Shown piece by piece: positions 1-10,935 of a stretch of 64,000 bases of DNA (position 1 is the stretch's first letter; each line of letters starts with the position of its first letter). The stretch lies in NCBI GenBank assembly GCA_021234535.1, contig CM037840.1, positions 24,461,559-24,525,558 of the forward strand, given 5' to 3'. A model generated the notes under the pieces. The model saw only the letters and a list, made by a program, of their open reading frames with translations, ran no database searches and was not told the origin of the DNA. Source of the stretch: Stichopus chloronotus. Taxonomy: Eukaryota; Echinodermata; Holothuroidea; Aspidochirotida; Stichopodidae. Both the position numbers and the translations under genes were made by a program.

Positions 1-243
1 TGGATTATTGTGTACGTACACACATGCTTATTGTGCAATAAAAAGAGGCTTCATCTGACAACTTGGGAGGTCGAATTGATTGAAAACACATAAGCACGAC
101 ACTCGATACACCGGATATTTTTCATGATGTGATGACGATTAGATTGTCTTAAAGTTTGTCATTCAATTGTAGAAGTAAGGATTCAAGGTAAAATAGTGTG
201 GAAAATTTACCGCGTATATATTCATAACAGCTGTAAAGACGAT

Positions 244-308
244 AGCCAACCCGAGCGCTCCAACTCAATTCCCAAACCGGGAAGTGAATTGGGGTGCTCG
301 GGTTGGCT
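244..308. other. Near-perfect 30-bp hairpin (65 nt)
   Basis: The left arm 244-273 and right arm 279-308 fold around a 5-nt loop (AAACC, 274-278). Of 30 positions, 26 are Watson-Crick pairs, two are G.U (259/293 and 257/295) and two are mismatches (268/284 and 264/288). The outer 13 bp are perfect and GC-rich in an AT-rich setting, and a T5 run (308-312) follows at once. A short chance reading frame runs across it. The size would fit a short-hairpin or pre-miRNA-like RNA, but the loop is shorter and the pairing cleaner than in most pre-miRNAs. A recent small inverted duplication is the main alternative. The fold is certain, the function is not. Confidence 0.6.
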
Positions 309-1248
309 TTTTGACCAAACGTCTTTGCTTGATAACCTTGCAAAAAACTTAGCTTTAAAGATTCGTCTAAACTGGATCAAAGAACCTCTCAGGCTGCCCA
401 ATCGTCGGCCTACTCAGGAAAGCTTTGCTGATGGCTTCCTTGAGGGACTGCACAAAACAAATTTTGGGTAAAGGTCTATGCAAACGGCAGGGTCATAAGT
501 AGCCGGGAGAAAGTGCTACCGCCGGCGATGTTAAAGTTCCTATCCAATGAAGAACATCGTTGATAAATTTTTGCACACAAGAATGGTACAGATCATGACC
601 ATTCATAAAGAAGGCAATAAAATTAACCTCTCCAAGACACTACTTGATCAAGGTTCGTTGGAGTTCTTTCCAAGCAAAGGAATTACTTTGTTATCGTGTG
701 ATTCATTTCTATATTCCTTCCAATAGCTCCTCCGCTTTAAATCTATCTCTCTTTTCCTCGTTCTCAGTCTCTCCCATATTTTCTCCGATCATACTTTCTT
801 TCTCCTGAAAAAATATCGCTTTTGCTGGCATTTAACGTAGACATTTCGTTAGGAGGATAATCGATTGCCTTAGGATATCGAAAAGCTTAGTCTGTGTGTA
901 AAGAATTTAATAAATCAAGTTCATGAACCTTTTGTAGAATCATCCCGTGAAACGGGTAAAAGGATATTTGGCAATCTCTCAGTCTCTTGTCCATCTGAGG
1001 TTCAACTAATGTAGGTAGGTTCAATATTTGGCTATGTGTACTTTGAGAACACAATGAATCAACCCTAATCAAGTTGATTGCATGACCAGAACAATCGTGC
1101 AGGCCTAATACTGCATATGGCTAGGTTATTAACAGTTTGCTGTAAAAGGTCGCGAATAGGATTTACAGTCACATATGTGGCTAGTTCTAGTAATTGTTTT
1201 TGTTGATTGAACCTTCTCCTTTGATATACGAAAATTTCAAAAGACTTA
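309..1248. other. No gene seen
   Basis: AT-rich sequence with pyrimidine-rich stretches around 715-800. No splice-bounded coding exon, RNA gene or mobile-element reading frame could be recognised on either strand. Confidence 0.5.
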
Positions 1249-1456
1249 TGTACCACAATGTGTTGTTTATTCATGAGCATCCAATTTGTAAAAATTCGCA
1301 ACACCTTGGTAATATTAAGATATATCGGGAAAGATTCAAAATACTGAAACAAGCAGGAAGAACTTCTGGTACAGATGAAATGAATTGTACTTTTCAGAAA
1401 AAAAAAACTGTACCACAATGTGTTGTTTATTCATGAGCATCCAATTTGTAAAAATT
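1249..1456. repeat. 48-bp perfect direct repeat, 160 bp apart
   Basis: Positions 1249-1296 and 1409-1456 are identical over 48 bases (beginning TGTACCACAATGTGTTG). The 112-bp spacer contains an A9 run just before the second copy. Complete identity in otherwise unique sequence points to a recent local duplication or gene-conversion event, or to an assembly artefact. It is too short for an LTR pair and has no TG..CA ends. Confidence 0.85.
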
Positions 1457-3550
1457 GCACAGTGCACGAGTAGTAAAGTCGAGTACCTGCGGATGAAATG
1501 GCGGGAAGGGGTGGGGGCGGAGGTCGAGGTGCTGTGAACTGCAATCTATAGGGCATCATGGTGCGGTGAACCACAATCTATATAGCTATAGTGTCTCCCC
1601 TGATACATTTCGCTTGGCTCCCAGGCTTAGAGGGACAACGTGTGGTTTGTCTTTTTGTGATGATCGGCTCTTGAGATCAACGGGTAATTGACCGATTGTG
1701 GCCGCCCGCGTTTGTGCATGCATGCAAGCAGTGAGTGTATGTGGGTGTGTAGCTCTCCATTGACTGAAGTTAGATCTTTTGATGATCGAGTACGGTATCA
1801 AACCTATTTTGAGTGCATGTGGCTGTTTTACATTTTAGTGAGCATCATGTTAAATGGGTCATTTGAGGACCGGTGGCAGGCCTACCGTTAATTGCCGTCA
1901 ATGAAGAAGTGCAGTATGCATGTGTGTGATAGGGTTTGTAAAAGGCGGGTTGTTTGCGAACGGAATAATTTGAAGAAAAAAACTCACATGCGATGAAAAG
2001 ATATTAATATTCAAAAAGATATTAAAATCCTGTCCACTTCTAGGCCGACTTTGGGTGGTATAGTGTTATCAAAGTGCCTGTCAAGTGAGACATGCTGTAT
2101 TTATTTCTCATTTTGCTCTTTTCGCATTTGTCTTTTTGTCTGTTAATGTCAATTCATTTTGAGGCTTTTTTATTTTGCTCTCTGCTCATTTTGCTCTCAC
2201 TTTGCTCTCTTTTCTAATTGTGTGAACATTTTGGTCTTTTCCTTCTTCTCAAATTCTCCCCTCGTCCTCCGTTCCTACGAAATAAAACTCAACCCTCCCC
2301 CCCCCCCCTCCCCGACAAGCATTTTATGGGGCAAAGTCATCATCATTTCCTTTACCCTATTCTCAACGACTACTATTCTCTAACATGTAGGCCTATCTTC
2401 TTGATCGCATTCATTACAGATGTAAAAAAAACGGACTTTTCGAAGGTGACTTACCGAAAAGAAATCGTAAAATGCAATTTATAAAGGTTAATCTATAATG
2501 TGCCATTTCTTCAGAAAGTAAATGGCGCCCGGCATACAAAGCAAAGGTTCCAAACAGAAATTCCGAGTAGCAAATGTGAATAGTCTGCTTCAGAAATAAA
2601 AAAACGAGAGAGAAAGTAAACAGACCAAAATAAGCAGTTTGCTTGTGTTGCACTTGAACACGGTAAATTAGAGAATCGAGCCTTTGGATAGAGAAGCAAT
2701 TAGTAAATTATGAAGCTAGATTAGTGGTCATTTACGACCTTTCCTCGTCGGCCCGATAAGCCAGACGCTCTGAGAATGCAGTGACTGGTCGTAGCTGAAT
2801 AATTACACAAACGAATTCAAATGAATGACATGTTCAGACAAACCTTCCCTTTTGAGATAAGATTACTTGTTAATGTTTACAAATACCCCCGACGCTTCGA
2901 TTTTTACTTCGACCAGAGAGTTGCCACCACGGACGTTATGAGTGAGTTTGTTGATCAGGCAGACTTTGAGTGTTGTGAAATGGACACACACTCAGTATTC
3001 TTTGCGATACACATCTTCATCAACCACCCCTGCTCCTTTTCCTCTCCCGCTCCTGTCCACCGACTGTAACCCCTATAACCGTCTTCCTCTCCGCTCCTAC
3101 TTTGTCCTCATGAACCACTCTTCGTCATAGACTGTAAGACTAAAGTAGAGATAAAAAGAGTAGGGTATTTCGTGAAACGGTTAATAGCAAATGTGTAAAT
3201 GAGCAATTTGGTTATGCACATTTTTTTCACCTTTTTTTTCATATTTTCGCTTACATTTTTTTTCTCATGAAGTTAGTTTTTTTTTTTTTTTTTTAATTCT
3301 TTTAATACACTTACGCTTATATGCTTACGTATATGCTCATTACGTTAGCGAGTAGAAACAAATAGAAGCTATAAGTATGTTCGCCACGGGTGTCTAATCA
3401 GTTTCGACTTTGCACCAACCATTGGTTCAGCAGAAATAACACTCCAGAACATGGTAACAGGGAAACGGTACAGCGACCCGGAGAAGATTGTAGTCCACGG
3501 AGCTTCTTCCCCATTCCCCATCCACCTTCACCCATGCATATTTAGTATTG
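1457..3550. other. No gene; pyrimidine-rich low complexity
   Basis: The stretch 2095-2380 is strongly T/C-rich on the plus strand, with repeated TTTTGCTCT words and a C12 run at 2297-2308. A T-rich run occurs at 3220-3300. Open frames here are composition-driven and show no splice borders or domain signature. Confidence 0.5.
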
Positions 3551-3776
3551 AGGTGCAGGCCCGTATCCCGGGCGGGGGGGGGGGGGGTTCAGGGGGTTCG
3601 CACGAACCCCTCAGCAAGATCTGGAGTTCCGCTCAAACTATGATAGTAGGCCTACGTTAGCAATATACATAATTATTTTTAATTTATTGGTCATAATTGT
3701 CGGGTAAAATGTTCCACTTGTGGTAAAATCGAACCCCCCCCCCCCCACTGAAAAAGCTGCATACGGGCCTGAGGTG
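3551..3776. repeat. Inverted pair of G-tract short interspersed repeats
   Basis: A plus-strand unit (from about 3551) has the word CAGGCCCGTAT at 3556-3566, a G14 run at 3574-3587 and then a short hairpin (GGGGTTCG at 3593-3600 with CGAACCCC at 3603-3610). A minus-strand unit (3731-3776) has the reverse complement: a C13 run at 3734-3746 and ATACGGGCCTG at 3761-3771. The shared CAGGCCCGTAT plus G-run plus TTC order in opposite orientation indicates two copies of one small non-autonomous repeat. A related unit is at 7991-8040. Confidence 0.6.
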
Positions 3777-3779
3777 AAA

Positions 3780-5815
3780 TAATCCTGATAAGATCGTTTC
3801 AGTAAAACTAATAGTAAAAAAACTACGGTTTTGAGTTACGGAAGATGCATCATTTGAATTTTTGAAAGTTTGGTTGGACAATATTAGTCTTGAGCAGTCT
3901 TTCTATCGACGAGAAAGAAACGTCGCTGTCTTTCATTCTTTTGATTAAAGCGATCATTCTGTGTTCCACAGATATTCGTTTCAAAGGTATGATTTTATCT
4001 CTGACACAAACGCCAAATTTTCCTTTCAATAACGAAACAAGGTGGAAGACTTTAAGGTAAAGAACTTTATAGAATGAGTGAAGTCAGTTATCTACTTCTC
4101 AGTTTCCTAGAAAAGTCCATTCTTGATAGACGTCTGTTTCGTTGTCTGCGGTTCGAAGCTGCAATCAGTACATGGCGGCGATCGTCTGCTCACCACATCG
4201 AAGGAGATCAGATAAATTTGGTTGCAACTGTCTTTGATTGATTAATGATCAAGTTTGACCGTGATATGCAAGCCATCACACAAATACTAACTCATTTTAA
4301 TTTTCCAGGAAACATTCATTAACCAATATTCTTACAGTTCTTTTTCTTTGGGGGGGGGTTGTTTTTATTCTGCGTATCTGAGATGTTCAGACATGGAAAT
4401 TATAACATAAAACAACAACTTCATTGTGCTTCAGGATAATAGTAGTATATATACCACCCTCTGGCCATCTGACTGTGAGTAACGTAAACAGGGTGAATAA
4501 GGTGGATTTTTACCGAAAGGAAATTAATTTACAAAACAAAGGAGAAAAAGGAAAATGTGTGGTCTCTTATTGCAGACGCTTCTCAGGGTGTATAACCTAA
4601 TTTAAAGTTAAGACAGTCGCAGATGTCCTCAGGTACTTGAAAACATTCATGTCACGTGCATGGTATGGCCAGTGATTTTGCAAACATGAACAGCAGGCTG
4701 AATCGGGGAAAGATGGCGGACTTGAAGAGGGGGGGGGGGGCTGAGATGATAGGGATGAGTCAACTTTACACCATTTACTTGGTTTGAGTCACATAATTAG
4801 AAACAGTAGCTTTACCTGCAGTACACGTATAGTCAATTGATCTATTAGTAAGGCAAGAGAGTTACCCCTAATATATACTACGTCAAAACATATCCCTCCA
4901 AAGTCTGGTATAGTTCTGCCTGAACCTGTGCGTCAAACTTGCCAAAAAGTAGCAAGTAGATCATACAGTTTCAAGTGCTGGTAAGAAAACTCCCGAGGTT
5001 CATATTTGACTGGCACACTGTCCTCCTGAAAACACATACCGTAGCCGTTTGTTTACAGCACAACGAAAGCGCCCTCAAATTTCCGTGACCGTCCTTAGCA
5101 GGACACGGCAATACACCCAGTCAACGTTCTCACTCACATTCGATCCTACGATGGTCAGTGTATTCAAGAGAATGGCCACCCACAGGAGACATGGGTGAAA
5201 GTTGTATGTTCAAAGCCATTGCGTTGTTTTTTCAGACATCACTATTTTTAAACGTGTTTGTCGGCAGTTTGTCAAATTTGAAGACCAATTATTTCGTGCA
5301 AAAGGATCCACTGTCCGTCTGATCACGGTCCGGGTTACGGTTTGAAATTTTATTAGTGATATATTACCGACTAAGAGACTAAGTAATTAATTGCGCAATA
5401 TATTGACCTATTGGATTCCCACCCACCCCCAAGAAAAAGGGTAAAAAAACTGTGCCGTGTATGACAAAAACAAACCGATTGATACCAGTACTGCCAGAAA
5501 TGCGTTTGTCTATGGTTTGAATAACTATTCTCCTCTTTGTGTGTTTTTTGTACATATCACTAAGAAAATTGACACAACAGTGAGCAAACGAGTTATTCAA
5601 CCTTCTTTTAATTTCATTTAAAAACCATTCTCAAAGTTTCTTCTGCATTTATTAAATCATTTCATGCTGTTTTACTTCTTTTTCTGCAAATCACAGACGA
5701 ATCCCACAGGATTGCATAACCACTGAGAATTTGTTAACCGAAAAAAAAAAAACACTTGTCTTCTTAATTTTGTTTGTTGTAACTTACGTGATACATGTCA
5801 AATTAGGAGCGACTT
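3780..5815. other. No gene seen
   Basis: AT-rich DNA with G-tracts at 4350-4358 and 4729-4740. Nothing in it reads as a splice-bounded exon or RNA gene. Confidence 0.5.
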
Positions 5816-5818
5816 TAA

Positions 5819-5889
5819 GAAGCATACACAGCCAATACGGCATATACAGCATATATAGCCAATACAGAAGCATATACAGCCAATGCAGT
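5819..5889. repeat. Degenerate minisatellite (AGCATATACAGCCAATAC)
   Basis: About four imperfect units built from AGCATATACAGCCAATAC and its shorter derivative follow one another. Unit length varies by internal loss, so the periodicity is irregular. It is a non-coding tandem repeat. Confidence 0.7.
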
Positions 5890-7990
5890 ACTCTTGAAAA
5901 ACAAGTCACCATGATTTAGCGGCCTTAGACCATTCATTGTTTGCTTCCAGGGGAGAGGGGTTCATTATTAAATTTACGTAATGATTGATTCAAGGACTAA
6001 CAATGCGTTACATTAGGCCTATACAGAACCCGATCTACAAACAGTGATTAGGAAAGAATGTCTTTTAATTTCCTTTGCAGGGGACTTACGTACGTGCAAA
6101 ACTGCCGAAGAAATGTTAACATACATTCGTGCCCAGAACACAATTCTAGTTGCTAGTTGCTGATGATGGCTTATTTATATTTCACGATCCACACGATATC
6201 GGTTGAAACAATGTTATTTTAATCTTAAAAGCTTAATACAAGTTCAATTGTGTGTGGTTGTTAACATGAAGGAATAGAGGGCGTGAAGAAGTTGGTTTTG
6301 TTCATAGTAGTTTACTACAAGCACTGTGTTGGCGAGACGTGAAATTAATAATGTATAGCGCAATTTTGTGTAATTGACGAAGCTCGTCGGTATTAAGCTA
6401 GTCAAAGCAAACGGGGAAAGAAAAAGTGATAATCTTGAACTGACTAGTCAAACTATCCACCGTTATCCTCAGTCTTTGCTAAATTTACCCTCAATGTCTG
6501 AGGTACTGAGATTTGCAATGGATTTTAAAAAAAATGGTGACGAGACATAGTCGGTTGTTATGTCTGTTTTAAGTTACCTCAATATGGTTTCCTGTCGCAA
6601 AAATAATCATGTATATTCATGAAAAAAAAAATACGTAAGGCACCCAATCCATTATGCGACATGATAAATTTTGACCAGCCTTAAGACGTGTATCCTCTAG
6701 GTTTTCCTATAATGTCTGTGACCATAACCTAACATTTCAGGTATTTCAGGTATATGATATATATGTTTCGAGACACAAATGTGAAACCTAACGCAACAAA
6801 ACTATGGATTTGCTGCAGATTGCCCTTAACGCTTACTACACTACTTTCACCACGCTATGCATCACTGCCCAAAGTAATTGTTTTCTCAAAACAACTGAAT
6901 GAGTTCTTCTTGTTATTGAACATTGTTTAAAGGAATAAGTTAAAATGCAACACAAAGGACATACGCAACCCAAAGGAAATGATGTCCCCCATTGGTTACT
7001 CTGTAAAAAAAAAAAAAAGAGAAGGAAAAAAAGAAAAAGGCAATCTAAAATACTTATACTTGACGCTCTCAAGTACAACACAGTCAGTGAAGAAGCTGTA
7101 ACTGCTGTCCGTTGTATGTTTTAATAGGTTGGATGCGAACTATTACATCCCTTCAGTGTTTTTCTTTAAAAGCCGGCTTCTTTTTTACTTTGTGCAAAAA
7201 TGATTAAAAAGTTTTATTTAAGTCTCCAAGGTGTCATAAAATAAAACAAAAGAACAAAGAGATCTGCTGTGATTGTTGCAAGACTACAAGAAATTTTGGC
7301 GTCGCGTGACTCTTGACTCTTTATAAAGTGACAGCCAAATGAAAGCCACATTGTACTGTTTCTCTTGTGATTTATGACTAATTCGTCAAAAAAGAAGAAA
7401 AAAAAAAGATGTGACTTGGTTCTCTACAAAGAATATCATACAGATTGCCCAGATGTGGATACTTGGAGGAGGGATGACGAGAAGACGTTTATGAGCAAAA
7501 TTTTATTCCCCTTCAAACAGCCAAGCAAGGCAAGAAGATCTTTCATGAATTTAGTGATGTCACCCTTTTTGTATATATTGTTTCTTTCTTTTTCTCACTT
7601 TTCTTCCCATCTTGCTCCAGAAGGATTCGCATTTTATTTGCTTATATCACTCTCATACATTTAATGAGAAATTTAATTAGCGGCAGAGAACAGTTATACG
7701 ATCTTTTCCCTGTAAACTATAGACTATTTCGTCGCATTACAACAAATTTAGAGATAGAAGTAAGACGTGGAGAGGCTGTGGCGAGGTACCCAGCATAGTG
7801 GATGAAACGAGTTTTTTTTTCAGCTTGTCACTACGAAAAACTAACTTCCGTCGGGCTATGGAGACAAATTCCTTTCAATTTCGCAAAAAGAATCATAGTG
7901 AGCTCTCAGTTTCAAAGCTCTAATTCCATTGGCTGACCGAAACAGGGTTTTTAATTAAAAGGGAAACACTGCTACCATCACACATAGATG
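5890..7990. other. No gene seen
   Basis: AT-rich sequence with A-runs at about 7005-7018 and 7380-7405. No supported coding or RNA feature. Confidence 0.5.
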
Positions 7991-8040
7991 TGCACTGGCG
8001 TAGCCAGGGGGAGGGGGTTCAGATGAGCAGAGTGCCACCA
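7991..8040 (+). repeat. G-tract short interspersed repeat, third copy
   Basis: The unit reads TGCACTGGCGTAGCCAGGGG, then GAGGGGGTTC. It shares the pyrimidine-bounded GTA, C/G-rich core, G-run and TTC order with the pair at 3551-3776. Short repeats with GGCGTAGCCAGGGGG cores are, to my knowledge, common in marine invertebrate genomes. A G15 run follows at 8153-8167. Boundaries are not clear. Confidence 0.45.
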
Positions 8041-8167
8041 CAGAAAATTGGGGACGCGATGGATGATGTTGAAAAATAAAGGAGGGCAAAAAACAAAAGA
8101 GAGGAGGGGGGTGATAAGTTGACGGATTCGGGGGAGATGATAGGCCTTTCACGGGGGGGGGGGGGGG

Positions 8168-10496
8168 AGGAAGGAAGGTACTAATGGATAAAATAGATGT
8201 CATGGATTCCAGAAATAATGTTCCTCTACTTTTCCAACCCTAACGCTGAATTAAAGAAAATATATAAATTCCCAAAAATTATCGCCATGGGGGTCGCCGA
8301 TGCCAACTAAAACTATTGGGAATACAAACCAATATTCTGTCACATTACCATTTAAAAGTACGTCAATTCTACTACATAGAGTATGTTAATTCCACTGCTT
8401 AAAAGTACGTCATTTTCATTTTTTTAAAGTTGAAAATGTTTCACCACTGGTGAATGTAACAAGCTCATGTTTTGCCCAGACGTTTTTCCCAAAATAATTT
8501 ACATTAGGGTTCGTTGCATTAGATAATGTTCAACCGTCTACTCGATCATTTTGATTATCAAGCTTGAAATGAGTCATTATCAACCAATAACAAAGTGGGG
8601 TCTTAAGGTAAGATCAGCACCCCCCCCCCCCTTCTCCTAATTTGTCAACTGTTCTTAGGATAAATGAAACGTGATCAACAATTGATTATGATTTATGAAT
8701 CATCTCAACACAACGGATATGTACTACCATTTTTCTTACATTGATTTTTATCTCATCAGGCCTAATTGAGTAATTTCAAGCATGACATCCCTATGTCAAG
8801 GCTTGGTACATGCAGCGTGAAACACTCAAGGGGTGTCGTTTCCGGCTCTCTGGAGGGTTTGAAAAGCCACAAATTTTCTTGACTGACGTGGCGCTCCGCT
8901 TAGGTAGTCTTGGTACACTCAACCCCCCCCCCCAAAAAAAACCTTTTTAACCTTTATTTTAAGTTCATAGGTGCATTTGTCAAAGAAAGTCAAATTTTGG
9001 TGCTATGACTGGGCAACTAAAGAGGGCAAACATCCTTTTTAGGCAAGGGGAGAAGTGCCCCATTCCCTTAGACCTCTCCTTATATTTCCTAGGCTTATTT
9101 GTGGACTGACTGATTTGAAATCTTGACATTAAGCCTTGGAAGGACAATACCCCTCCCGTCATACCCACTCCCTAGGACGACGGACAAATTATGGACGATT
9201 AGTCAGTTTTGCCCCTTCCCACAAATCCTGGACACTCGCCGGTACCGTGTGTGCAGAGACCAGTAGACCAACGGCCATCAATATTAAGTTCATAAGGTTT
9301 GGGGTTGTGTAAAAGGAATGTTTGATCATCGCCGGCAGTTTCTTCAGGGGGACAGCCATACGGGGAGGGGGCGGGGCGCCAAAGAGGCTCTAAGCATGCT
9401 AGGAGGAAGGAAGATGTGTATGGAGGTTATCAGGCAATATGCTCTGGTGGATGATTAGACTGCTAGCTTGTGTTCCATTGCGAACTATACCACACTCATT
9501 ATGTTAGTATTGTCGTACAGCCAGTGTTGTTTCGAAAGCGCATGCGCGAGAGCGACGTTCAAAGGAGCTTTATCAGTGGAAAATTCCGAAGTACGAAATA
9601 CTATCATGCACATTGCTAACCACATCCAGATGTCTAAGTCTAAGTCGACTTCTTTGGCTCCGACTAACTACTGAAATCATTAATTTTAAGCTTTCTTTTG
9701 TCATGTATTCTTCTCCCCCAGAAAGTCGTTAAGACATTAATTTTGTTTTTGGTAGTCTCAACCACAAAAAAAAAAAAAAAACAGGTCAACAATGAACTTC
9801 AAAGAAACTTAGGACAACTCATATTGCTTTTGGTTAATTGCCCTTATAGGGAATTTCTCATTAAATTTGAAATTGGCTTGTTTTCTAACCGAAGACGCAA
9901 CTGAAAGGTTCATCTTTCATATGCAACTCATCGGTGGTAGCGGGAATACCGTTTGAAAGAAATCTTGACATTTCCAATTTAATATTTGAAATGTCATACT
10001 TCTCCTTTTACCTACCTACATTGGCTTTCTTTTGGTATATGGGAAATATTCTAGGAATTAATGTTGGCAGGGTGAAATCGTATAATGGACATGTACACAA
10101 TTTCACGTGCCTCTCATTGTCCTTGATTTTAATAATGTAAGAAGATGCCCTGCTTATTAGTATAATATAACAGTTTTATTTAAAACAATGAGGTGATGAA
10201 ATGTGGTTGATGAGGACATGTGACAGGAAAGCGAAAATTGGATTAATATATGCAGACAGGAATGACACGTGTAGCTCAAATATGATTGCTTGTATTCATT
10301 ACATAAGTAGAAAGAGATTCAAAAGGGAAGCTGATGTGTTGTCGTGTATACGGAGGATATACTTACGGAATAATCCGTAAAAAATAAAAAGATTGGCCGG
10401 CAAAAGGGACAAGAAGTCCCGATTGACAAACATGTCAATCGCTGATACTCAAGCTCGGGGGGATTGTACTGGAGGTCAGATATATCTATGGAAAAT
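8168..10496. other. No gene seen; C- and A-tracts
   Basis: Contains C12 at 8620-8631, C11 followed by A-run at 8923-8940, and A15 at about 9766-9781. Open frames of 60-70 codons occur by chance. None has a domain signature or good splice borders. Confidence 0.5.
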
Positions 10497-10935
10497 ATAG
10501 AGATAGGTAGACAGACACGGACAGACAAATAAGAGTGAAGACATATCTACAGACAGACAGACAAAACAGACAGACGTCAGAAGTCGCATAGCATACATAC
10601 ATATACCTGAAGAACAAACAGGAGATAGACAAACAGACAACAGACTGTTAGACATACAGACATACCATTTACAATTAGAGCAATAAACAACAAATGCAGA
10701 GAAGCAGAGAGACAGACAGAAAAACAGACAGACACAGAAAGACACATACAGCAAGATAATAGTGGGTCACTACTGTAGAATGCTAGAAATTGCTCGTTAA
10801 TGTAAATTTCAACATACATAAATAACTGTAAACAAAGGGACGATAGATAAACACACAAGATACTAGTCGAGAGATGGACACACATCATACATATAGATTG
10901 CACGCAGAAATACTGACAGACAGGGAGACAAACGG
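10497..10935. repeat. Degenerate (CAGA)n-rich region
   Basis: Repeated ACAGACAGAC, AGATAGAC and ACATACATAC words fill the stretch, with decayed interruptions. The minus-strand translation is a Cys/Leu/Ser/Val-rich frame of up to 156 codons. That frame is purely a by-product of the tetranucleotide repeat and is not a gene. Confidence 0.85.

Noticed and set aside
196..471. 91-codon frame spanning the 244-308 hairpin, with a C-terminus vaguely like retroelement Gag
   Set aside because: No definite motif, and the middle is the palindrome itself.
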